This document shows, in pieces, positions 22,771 to 29,980 of a DNA stretch of 34,495 nt. The notes beneath the pieces are model-generated. The model saw only the letters and a program-made list of their open reading frames with translations, did not search any database and was not told where the DNA came from. The number at the start of each line of letters is the position of its first letter. Position 1 is the first letter of the stretch. The position numbers were made by a program, and so were the translations under genes. Source of the DNA: Fibrobacter sp. (lineage in GTDB: Bacteria > Fibrobacterota > Fibrobacteria > Fibrobacterales > Fibrobacteraceae); the NCBI GenBank assembly GCA_017530965.1, contig JAFXLS010000068.1, positions 1-34,495 of the forward strand. The letters are read 5' to 3'.

Positions 22771-24099
22771 ATGTCTAGGATACTTGAGAAGATATACGTT
22801 TTGTTCAGGATGAATATTCTGATTTTTGTGCTTTTGGCAATTACGGTCATAGCACTTTTTGCGCATCAGAATGGACTGGACGTTATTGAGCCATTGTACC
22901 TGCACGATTATCCGTACCTCATTGCAGAAACGGACTCTGCAGATGGTGGCGCTTCGGCGGTTAAACTCTCCCGTACCGATTCCTCCATCATCGTAGACTA
23001 CGAACTTAAGGAAGGCTACGCCTACCCCTATGTGGGCGTCAAGATTTTCTTGGGCGACGGCAAGACCCGCGGCAAGGACCTTTCCAAGTTCGACAGCATT
23101 TTTGTCTGGGTAAAGCCCCGTGGCGAAGGAACCGTGCGTCTCTACATGCGCGGCTACGACAGCACCTTCTCCCGCCCCGACGACGAACTGTCCCTCAAGT
23201 TCAACGAAATTGAATTCTTCCCCCTGGAAGAAACCTACCCCGCCGTATTCGTTCCGCAGGAATTCCGCGTAGCAGGCTGGTGGGTTGCCCAGAACGAAAT
23301 CAACGTTCACAAGGCAAGAGTCGACCTCTCGAACATTCCGCTGATTGAAATCCAAACGGGCACCAACGCTCCGCTCGGTTACGGAACGCTCGAAATCAAG
23401 GGTCTCTGCTTCAAGGGCAAGAAGATTTCGAAGGCAGAACTTTCGACGGCACTCGTAGCCCTCTGGTTCATCACCTTCTTCGTGATTCTCATGATCCGCT
23501 TCTTCGACTACAGCCGCGAACGCACAGCCAGCAAGAAGAAGCGCGAAGAACTGGAAAAAAACCTGCGCGCCCTGGAAATCGAGAAGACCGAATACGAAAA
23601 GTCCAGCAAGGAAGACCCCCTTACAGGCTGCCTGAACCGCGCCGGCTTCAGCAGCGTGCTCATGCGCGAACAAGAAAATCTGCAAAAGAACGACAGCCCC
23701 GTGTCGTTTGTGATTCTGGATATTGACCACTTCAAGCACGTGAACGACACTTACGGTCACATGGTGGGTGACGAAGTCCTGGTGAACCTCGCAAAGCTCA
23801 TCCAGAGCAAGATCCGTAACACCGACGCCCTGGTGCGTTGGGGTGGTGAAGAATTCGTGATTCTGTGTGGCGATACGCCGATCCAGAATGCCCAGTTCCT
23901 TGCCGAAAAGCTCCGCATGGCAATCGAGAACACCCAGCTGATCAAGCAGCAGAAGGTCACTTGCTCCTTCGGTATTGCCGAAATGATCGCAGGCGAAGAC
24001 CCGAAGCGTCTGTTCGAACGCGCCGACAAGGCCCTTTACGCCTCCAAGGAGAACGGCCGTAACCGCGTCACCAGCGCTACGTTCCGCCATACCAGGTAA
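22771..24099 (+). CDS. Membrane-bound diguanylate cyclase (GGDEF) with periplasmic sensor domain
   Basis: 442 residues; makes cyclic di-GMP from two GTP. Membrane segments lie at about residues 14-32 and 225-243. Between them is a periplasmic beta-rich domain of about 190 residues (VGVKIFLGDGKTRGKDLSKF, SIFVWVKPRGEGTVRLYMRG, YGTLEIKGLCF) that resembles CBM11/CIA30-type galactose-binding folds. A coiled coil (about 250-280) leads into the GGDEF domain: DPLTGCLNRAGF, ILDIDHFKHVND, and the active GGEEF at 358-362. The RNTD at 349-352 is an inhibitory RxxD site exactly five residues upstream. It appears active and feedback-controlled. A lipoprotein gene follows after 14 bases. Confidence 0.9.
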   Translation: MSRILEKIYVLFRMNILIFVLLAITVIALFAHQNGLDVIEPLYLHDYPYLIAETDSADGGASAVKLSRTDSSIIVDYELKEGYAYPYVGVKIFLGDGKTRGKDLSKFDSIFVWVKPRGEGTVRLYMRGYDSTFSRPDDELSLKFNEIEFFPLEETYPAVFVPQEFRVAGWWVAQNEINVHKARVDLSNIPLIEIQTGTNAPLGYGTLEIKGLCFKGKKISKAELSTALVALWFITFFVILMIRFFDYSRERTASKKKREELEKNLRALEIEKTEYEKSSKEDPLTGCLNRAGFSSVLMREQENLQKNDSPVSFVILDIDHFKHVNDTYGHMVGDEVLVNLAKLIQSKIRNTDALVRWGGEEFVILCGDTPIQNAQFLAEKLRMAIENTQLIKQQKVTCSFGIAEMIAGEDPKRLFERADKALYASKENGRNRVTSATFRHTR

Positions 24100-24113
24100 T
24101 TTGAATTAGGACC

Positions 24114-24521
24114 ATGAAAAACGTCATTGCGAGAGCAGCGAAGCAATCCACAGTGGCGCTTTTTCTATTCACCGCATTAATCCTTTTTGGCTGCGCCAAG
24201 AAAGAGCCTGAGGTTGACTTCAGGCCTCTCCAAATGCATTGGGTCTTGGCCCAGGGCGAAGACGATTCCCAAATGCCCCACAAGGATGACTGTGTGATTT
24301 TGCTCACGGCCCGATTGATGGCCGAATCTCCGGTCCAGGCATCCACCGCAGGCGAACTGAGCTACGAAGTTACCTACGGACGCAGTCCCAAAAGCAGCGA
24401 AATCATCGAATTTGAAGGAATTTGCAGGGATTTATCCATAATGGACAAGCCTGAATGCCGCTGGGATGCAACCTGCGACAAGGACCTCAAAATCGTTGTA
24501 AAGTTCCACAACGGAGATTAA
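24114..24521 (+). CDS. Small lipoprotein with repeat-derived signal peptide start
   Basis: 135 residues, exported. The signal peptide has an unusual n-region, MKNVIARAAKQS, before the hydrophobic core TVALFLFTALILFG and lipobox Cys27. Codons 3-12 are a dispersed-repeat-like sequence (24122-24149). The mature protein is small with several cysteines (CVILLTARLM, CRDLSIMDKPECRWDATC) and matches no family I know. The ATG has AGGA just upstream. It lies 14 bases after the diguanylate cyclase gene and is probably cotranscribed, so it may take part in the same sensing pathway; this is inferred from position only. Confidence 0.75.
   Translation: MKNVIARAAKQSTVALFLFTALILFGCAKKEPEVDFRPLQMHWVLAQGEDDSQMPHKDDCVILLTARLMAESPVQASTAGELSYEVTYGRSPKSSEIIEFEGICRDLSIMDKPECRWDATCDKDLKIVVKFHNGD
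24122..24149 (+). repeat. Dispersed repeat-like sequence (CGTCATTGCGAG...GCAATCC) inside a coding region
   Basis: CGTCATTGCGAG followed by AGCAGCGAAGCAATCC is an imperfect palindrome with ATTGC/GCAAT ends. It closely resembles a short intergenic repeat found in many bacterial genomes (from memory). Here it is in frame at the start of a lipoprotein gene. Confidence 0.6.
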
Positions 24522-24554
24522 TTTCGCCGCATAGGGTTTTGATAGTCAAGGATT

Positions 24555-24567
24555 TATCTTTATAGAT
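24555..24567 (+). promoter_or_regulatory. Predicted leaderless promoter (-10) of the TIGR02147 gene
   Basis: TATCTT at 24555-24560 places the transcription start one base before the ATG at 24568. No ribosome site and no clear -35 are seen. Confidence 0.45.
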
Positions 24568-25410
24568 ATGAAGAAGATTTTTGAATATACGGACTATCGC
24601 GAATGGCTGAGGGATGCTTTTGAGGATTTTAAGCAGCGGAAGACCGTCATTTCCTGGCGTTACATGGCCATGAAGATGGGCGCTGATCCTGGCAACCTCC
24701 TTCGCGTATCGCAGGGCAAGATCCACTTGCCCCTGAGTCTGATACAGCCCGCCGCAGAATTCTTCGAACTTGAAGGCAAAGAAGCCGACTACTGGGCAGA
24801 AATGGTGTACTTCGGCCGCGCCAAGACCGACGCCGACGCCCTGCAACACTACGAGCGCATGCAGGCCCTAAAGGGCGTTTCTCTTAAGTTGTTGCAAAAG
24901 AAGGAACTCGAATTCTATCGTCACTGGTACTACAACGCCATACGTTCGGTAATCGGCATTTGCAAGTTCAAGGACGACTACCAGGGGCTTGCCGAGAGCT
25001 GCACCCCGAACATTACCGAAAAAGAGGCTCGCGACGCTGTAAAGCTGCTCGCCGACCTCAACATGATTTCTACCGACCGCGACGGCTACTGGAAGGTGAA
25101 CGACACCTTTGTAAGTACCGGTGGAAACTGGCGTTCCCAGGCTGTCCGTGCCTTCCAGCACGAAACCATCCGCCTAGCCGACGAATCCCTGGACAGGCAC
25201 CAGCCCTTCCTCAGGGACATCAGCACGGTCACCATGACTTTTTGCATGGACGATATCCAACTCTTGCGCGAAAAGATTAACGCTTTCCGCGAAGATTTAC
25301 TACGTTTATCTCAGGAAGGAACGGATGACGACACGGTATTCCAGTTGAACATCCAGATGTTCCCCCTGGCGTTTACCAAACCTCTAAAAGAAAAGGAGAA
25401 AGAAAAATGA
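24568..25410 (+). CDS. TIGR02147-family protein (DUF4423-type), putative regulator
   Basis: 280 residues, cytoplasmic. The start MKKIFEYTDYREWLRDAFED, then a helix-turn-helix-like stretch (SWRYMAMKMGADPGNLLRVS), FFELEGKEADYWAEMVYFGRA, and a middle domain beginning EFYRHWYYNAIRSVIGI are the marks of this family, which is strongly expanded in Fibrobacter. A winged-helix-like segment (AVKLLADLNMISTDRDGYWKV) follows. Family members look like DNA-binding regulators, but I know of no defined role. The stop codon overlaps the ATG of the next gene (ATGA), so regulator and lipoprotein are made together. Confidence 0.88.
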   Translation: MKKIFEYTDYREWLRDAFEDFKQRKTVISWRYMAMKMGADPGNLLRVSQGKIHLPLSLIQPAAEFFELEGKEADYWAEMVYFGRAKTDADALQHYERMQALKGVSLKLLQKKELEFYRHWYYNAIRSVIGICKFKDDYQGLAESCTPNITEKEARDAVKLLADLNMISTDRDGYWKVNDTFVSTGGNWRSQAVRAFQHETIRLADESLDRHQPFLRDISTVTMTFCMDDIQLLREKINAFREDLLRLSQEGTDDDTVFQLNIQMFPLAFTKPLKEKEKEK

Positions 25411-27089
25411 GAAAATCGCTCTTTCTTTTGCCTTTGCTTTCACTGACCGCAGCGGGTTTGGTAGCGTGTTCTAACAAAGACGTTGCTGGCGGTCCAGGTA
25501 GTATTACTACTAACGGATCTCCGGTCGCATTGGTCGATGGCGCCGCAGCACCTTATGCAGCCGTCGCATTGCGCAAAGTAAACTTTAAGGCGTCCGAGGC
25601 TGTCGAAGAGAACGCTCTCATTGTTGCCGATGAATATGCCGACGAAAAAGGGCATTTCGATATCAAAGTTCCCGAAAATGGTGAATACCGTTTGACGGTT
25701 ACCCATGCAGGGGCGGCCTACTCCAAGGTGGTAACTTCAGAATCGTTTGCCTCAGTCGATACGGTTCGTTTGGAACCGACCGCCGTTCTTGCGGGTGTCG
25801 TGGATATTCCGAAAGGTTCTTCTGCCGTGTGGGTGGGCGTTGTCGGGACCGACGCCTTGGTGAAGACCGATGAATCCGGTTGGTTCGCGCTTTCGTCTAT
25901 TCCGGCAAACGACACCTTGCAGCTGTACTTCGTGAACGAAGACTTCGACAAGAGCCTAGGCGAAAAGGATCTCTTTGTATCTCCGATGGAATCGATTATG
26001 CTGGATTACCGCACCGCGGTTCCTGAAGATACCATTCCGGAAGATACGGTTGAACCCGAAAAGCTTTTGCAGGTTCTAGCCCTTTTGAAGGATGGAACTC
26101 CGGCAGCGTATGCAACGGTCGCCCTGCGTGCCGCCGATGCCAAAGTCGAAGAATACGCCGTGCAAAATACCATGGTAGAATCCGACCTGCGAACTGACAA
26201 GAACGGCCGTTTCGAAATGGAATGGCCTAAATCGGGCGAATACCGCCTAACGGTAACTAAGGACGGATTTGCTTACTCAAAGATTTACAAGGCTAAGGAT
26301 CTCGCCAAGCTCGACACGCTCCATCTGGAAGCGGCCGCCTCTATTTCGAGCAAAGTAACGCTTCGTACCGGTACGGAATTCTTGTGGGTAGGCATTTACG
26401 GTCTTGATTTGCTCTTGAAAACGAACAATGCGGGTTCTTACGTACTCCCGAATGTTCCGGCAAACGATGCACTTGGAATTTACTTTGTTGCTAACGATTC
26501 AAGCAAGACTCTCTATGCAGAATGGAGCGCGACTGCAAAACCCAGCAGCACTGAATTCTTGAGCCCAGTAAAGGTCCTCCAGGATTTTGAAAGCGATGTC
26601 GATTCTTGGTACTTGAATACCGATTCCTTGAAAAAGGGTACATCTATTACGCCCGCAAAGAACGTGAAAGAAGGCATTGTGTACGATTCTACCCGCAAGT
26701 CGAAAGTGTTCCACGGTAAGTACAAGCTTGCTGCTGATGATTATGCCTGGGCGCTGGTGGGAACATCGTTTGACCGTTTAATGAATTTCTCGGCCATTGA
26801 CTCCGTGGAGTTCTACGCAAAGGGCGATGGAAACATCAGGCTTTCGCTTGAAAACTACATTGATCCGACAAAGAACTTGAAAGCCGCCACCGAGTGGATA
26901 AAGCTCTCGAAGGACTGGACACGCATCAGCGTGAACCCGGCAGAACTTTGCGTGGGTAGCGCAACCGAAGAAACTTGCTTTACCTCTTGGAGTGGAGTCA
27001 AGGGCTGGGTAAAGCAGTTCCATATCTTTGTGCAGGACGGCACCGAATTCTACATCGACGACGTGACGCTTTACGGCGCTTTGTTCTAA
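25407..27089 (+). CDS. Lipoprotein with duplicated beta domains and C-terminal CBM-like domain
   Basis: 560 residues. The signal peptide ends GLVAC (Cys21). Residues about 38-200 and 218-385 are an internal duplication: each copy has a carboxypeptidase-regulatory-like sandwich (AAPYAAVALR / TPAAYATVALR; ENGEYRLTVTHAG / KSGEYRLTVTKDG) followed by a second sandwich (AVWVGVVGTDALVKTDESG / FLWVGIYGLDLLLKTNNAG; SIPANDTLQLYFV / NVPANDALGIYFV). The C-terminal 175 residues (VLQDFESDVDSWYLN, SVEFYAKGDGNIRLSLENY, FHIFVQDGTEFYIDDVTLYG) look like a CBM11/CIA30-type carbohydrate-binding fold. It probably sits on the cell surface and binds polysaccharide. No catalytic residues are recognised. It overlaps the TIGR02147 gene by four bases. 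Confidence 0.82.
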   Translation: MRKSLFLLPLLSLTAAGLVACSNKDVAGGPGSITTNGSPVALVDGAAAPYAAVALRKVNFKASEAVEENALIVADEYADEKGHFDIKVPENGEYRLTVTHAGAAYSKVVTSESFASVDTVRLEPTAVLAGVVDIPKGSSAVWVGVVGTDALVKTDESGWFALSSIPANDTLQLYFVNEDFDKSLGEKDLFVSPMESIMLDYRTAVPEDTIPEDTVEPEKLLQVLALLKDGTPAAYATVALRAADAKVEEYAVQNTMVESDLRTDKNGRFEMEWPKSGEYRLTVTKDGFAYSKIYKAKDLAKLDTLHLEAAASISSKVTLRTGTEFLWVGIYGLDLLLKTNNAGSYVLPNVPANDALGIYFVANDSSKTLYAEWSATAKPSSTEFLSPVKVLQDFESDVDSWYLNTDSLKKGTSITPAKNVKEGIVYDSTRKSKVFHGKYKLAADDYAWALVGTSFDRLMNFSAIDSVEFYAKGDGNIRLSLENYIDPTKNLKAATEWIKLSKDWTRISVNPAELCVGSATEETCFTSWSGVKGWVKQFHIFVQDGTEFYIDDVTLYGALF

Positions 27090-27120
27090 GGATCAGATAC
27101 AATTTTATTACATGAGAAAG

Positions 27121-27143
27121 CCGCCTTGCAAGGGCGGTTTTTT
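27121..27143 (+). terminator. Rho-independent terminator after the lipoprotein gene
   Basis: CCGCC and GGCGG form the stem core, with a further TT/AA pairing inside, followed by six T's. Confidence 0.8.
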
Positions 27144-27188
27144 ATGTGTTTTTTCGCATCTTGCGGCCTTGTTTCGGACTGTTTAGAC

Positions 27189-27224
27189 TTGTATACAATC
27201 GCGAAATTAAGTATCTTTGTACTT
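27189..27224 (+). promoter_or_regulatory. Promoter of the isoprenoid/pyrF operon, predicted leaderless
   Basis: TTGTAT (27189-27194), 17-base spacer, TATCTT (27212-27217) followed by TG. A start seven bases later is 27224, one base before the ATG. No ribosome site is present. Confidence 0.65.
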
Positions 27225-28112
27225 ATGGAAAATCTTGAAAAAGAAGCCTCTGTTGCTCTTGATTACCTTTCCCGCATTTCCAAGGAAGCGGAAAAGAAGT
27301 TTGAAGAATTTTTGCCGCCTGTAGCCGACCGTCCGGAAAGGCTCCATGAGGCCATGCGTTACTCGATGTTCGCCGGAGGAAAGAGACTCCGTCCGGCACT
27401 TGTACGCGCCGCGTTCGACATGTTCGGCGGTACGGGCAATTCGGTGGACTACGCCATGAGCGCCCTGGAAATGCTCCACACGTTCTCGCTGATCCACGAT
27501 GACCTCCCCTGCATCGACAACGACGACTTTAGGCGCGGAAAGCCCACGAGTCACAAGCAATTCGGTGAAGCCACTGCCGTGATGGCTGGCGATGCCCTTT
27601 GCATTTTGGCTTTCGAACTGATGGGCAAGACTGGCAACGCCAAGGCAATCGAAGTCCTGGCACACCTCTTGGGTACCTACGGCATGATCGGTGGCGAAAT
27701 GATCGACATCGAATGCGAAGGCAAGAAGGTAGACCTGGAAATTGTGGACTACATCCATTACCACAAGACAGCAGCCCTGATCGAGGCCTCCCTGGAAGTG
27801 GGCGCACGTCTCGCCAACGCCAGCGAAGACGACATCAAGATTATTCGCAACTACGGCCGTTCCATCGGCCTTGCATTCCAGATCGTGGATGACATTCTGG
27901 ACATCGTTTCGACCACCGAAGAACTGGGCAAGGATGCCGGTTCCGACATCGAAAAAGGTAAGGCAACTTATCCGGCACTCGTGGGCCTCGACAAGTCCCG
28001 CGAACGCGCGCACGAGCTCTACCAGGAATCCCTCAAGGCACTGGATGCCCTCAAGTGCGACACCAAGATCCTGCGCTCTATTGCCGCATTCATCATTACC
28101 AGGGTTAACTAA
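27225..28112 (+). CDS. ispA: Polyprenyl diphosphate synthase, farnesyl/geranylgeranyl type
   Basis: Condenses isopentenyl diphosphate with allylic diphosphates to make C15 or C20 chains for quinones and cell-wall carrier lipids. 295 residues, normal for the IspA group. Visible: GGKRLRPALVRAA, the first Asp-rich motif LIHDDLPCIDNDDFRRGKPT with the two-residue insertion typical of bacterial FPP synthases, and the second motif QIVDDILDIV. The frame is open back to 27126, but those codons lie in the upstream terminator; the ATG at 27225 directly behind the promoter begins MENLEKEASVALDYL as in homologues. Product chain length is not certain from sequence. Its stop overlaps dxs by one base. Confidence 0.88.
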   Translation: MENLEKEASVALDYLSRISKEAEKKFEEFLPPVADRPERLHEAMRYSMFAGGKRLRPALVRAAFDMFGGTGNSVDYAMSALEMLHTFSLIHDDLPCIDNDDFRRGKPTSHKQFGEATAVMAGDALCILAFELMGKTGNAKAIEVLAHLLGTYGMIGGEMIDIECEGKKVDLEIVDYIHYHKTAALIEASLEVGARLANASEDDIKIIRNYGRSIGLAFQIVDDILDIVSTTEELGKDAGSDIEKGKATYPALVGLDKSRERAHELYQESLKALDALKCDTKILRSIAAFIITRVN

Positions 28113-29980
28113 TGGACCGTAAGAATATCAAGTCCCCCCAGGACATAAAGCATTGCTCTGTCGAGGAGCTTTATCACCTGGCGTCGCAGATCCGCGAGAC
28201 CATCATTGGTCAAGTGGCTAAGCATGGCGGTCACTTGGCGTCTAGCCTAGGTGTGGTGGAACTGACGCTCGCTCTGCATTATGTGTTCAACGCTCCCGAC
28301 GACAAGATTGTATGGGATGTAGGACACCAGGCCTACGTGCACAAGCTTTTGACGGGTCGTTTCGACCGCTTCGAGACGCTGCGCCAGCAGGGCGGCATTT
28401 CTGGATTTTTGAAGAGGAACGAAAGCGAATACGACTGCTATGGCGCCGGACACGCGACGACCTCTATTTCTGCAGCCCTCGGCTTTGCCGTTGCCCGCGA
28501 CCACTTTAAGCGCAAGAACAGCGTGGTCGCAGTCATCGGTGACGGCTCCATGACGGGCGGTATGGCTTACGAAGCCATCAACAACGCAGGCCTTTCCAAA
28601 CAGAACATGACCATCATCTTGAACGACAACAAGATGAGCATCGCCCCGAACGTGGGTAACTTCAGCAAGTACCTGAACCGCGTGATTTCGGACCCGGTCT
28701 ACAACAAGATGCGTTCGGACTTGGACCGCCTGATGAAGCGTCTCCCGGGCATTCTGGGTTCCCGTTTCCGCGACCTGTTCCTGCAGGCAGAAAATGCAGC
28801 GAAGACGGTAGTGAAGCCGGGCCGATTCTTTGAAGACCTGGGCATCCGCTACTTCGGCCCGATTGATGGTCATGACATTAACGAATTGATTATGCTGTTG
28901 CAGCGAGTCAAGGAACAGCCGGGTCCGTGCCTGGTGCATATCCTGACCGAAAAAGGACGCGGCTTGGACGCTGCGGTAAAGAACCCGACCAAGTGGCACG
29001 GCATTGGACCTTTCGATCCTGAAAGCGGACTCCCGCTTTCTCCGGGAAAACCGAACCCGTCCTTGACGCATGTGTTCGGAAACACCTTGCTTGAACTCGC
29101 TAAGAAAGATGACCGCATTATCGGTATCACGGCTGCGATGCCCACGGGTTGCGGCATGGATATCGTTGCCCGGGAACTCCCGGACCGCGTAATTGACGTG
29201 GGTATCGCCGAAGAGCATGCTCTCACGTTTGCATCCGGTCTCGCATGCGATGGCGTTATCCCGGTAGTTGCAATTTATTCGAGCTTTATGCAGCGCGCCT
29301 ACGACCAGATTATGCATGACATCGCCTTGCAGAACTTGCATGTGGTGATGGTGCTTGACAGGGCGGGGCTTGTCGGGGCCGACGGCCCGACTCACCATGG
29401 CGCGTTCGACTTGTCATTCTTGCGCACGGTGCCGGGTATTACCATCTTGGCACCTAGCAACGAAAACGAACTGCGCGACATGGTGCGCGCGGCTATCGAC
29501 ATGAAGGGACCTGTCGCGATCCGATATCCGCGCGGCACCGCCCTCGAAGAACACCTGAAACCCGCTCCCGAAACCGTGGACGTGAAGCTCCCGAAGGTCT
29601 TGGAAGAAGGCAAGGATATCTTGCTTTTGGGTGCAGGCTTCATGACAAACGAGCTCAAGAAGGCGGCTGCCGTTCTCCGCGAAAACGGAAAGAACCCCAC
29701 AGTCGTGGATGCACGCATTATCAAGCCGCTGGATACCGAAGCTTACCGCAAGCTCTTTGATGCACACAAGACAATCGTGACGCTCGAAGACAACACGCTG
29801 GTGGGCGGTTTCGGTTCTGCCGTGGCTGAACTCATTGCAGATCTTGGCTACACCGACAAGCGCCTGTTGCGCTTCGGCTTGCCGGATCATTTTGTGGAAC
29901 AGGGCGAAATTCCTGCCTTGTTCAAGCTTTTGAAAATTGACGGAGAATCCGTCGCCAAACAAATCATGGAAAAAGTATGA
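28112..29980 (+). CDS. dxs: 1-Deoxy-D-xylulose-5-phosphate synthase
   Basis: Joins pyruvate and glyceraldehyde 3-phosphate in the first step of the MEP isoprenoid pathway, using thiamine diphosphate. 622 residues, full length. Visible: HGGHLASSLGVVELTLALHY, the GAGHATTSISAALGFA segment, the TPP-binding GDGSMTGGMAYEAINNAG, the second-half DVGIAEEHALTFASGLA, and DRAGLVGADGPTHHGAFD. The ATG overlaps the ispA stop (TAATG), so the pathway's entry enzyme and a prenyl-chain enzyme are translationally linked. The next gene overlaps by four bases. Confidence 0.96.
   Translation: MDRKNIKSPQDIKHCSVEELYHLASQIRETIIGQVAKHGGHLASSLGVVELTLALHYVFNAPDDKIVWDVGHQAYVHKLLTGRFDRFETLRQQGGISGFLKRNESEYDCYGAGHATTSISAALGFAVARDHFKRKNSVVAVIGDGSMTGGMAYEAINNAGLSKQNMTIILNDNKMSIAPNVGNFSKYLNRVISDPVYNKMRSDLDRLMKRLPGILGSRFRDLFLQAENAAKTVVKPGRFFEDLGIRYFGPIDGHDINELIMLLQRVKEQPGPCLVHILTEKGRGLDAAVKNPTKWHGIGPFDPESGLPLSPGKPNPSLTHVFGNTLLELAKKDDRIIGITAAMPTGCGMDIVARELPDRVIDVGIAEEHALTFASGLACDGVIPVVAIYSSFMQRAYDQIMHDIALQNLHVVMVLDRAGLVGADGPTHHGAFDLSFLRTVPGITILAPSNENELRDMVRAAIDMKGPVAIRYPRGTALEEHLKPAPETVDVKLPKVLEEGKDILLLGAGFMTNELKKAAAVLRENGKNPTVVDARIIKPLDTEAYRKLFDAHKTIVTLEDNTLVGGFGSAVAELIADLGYTDKRLLRFGLPDHFVEQGEIPALFKLLKIDGESVAKQIMEKV

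Noticed and set aside
27126..27224. Upstream extension of the prenyl synthase to 27126
   Set aside because: The extension starts within the terminator and crosses the predicted promoter; homologues begin near MENLEKEA.
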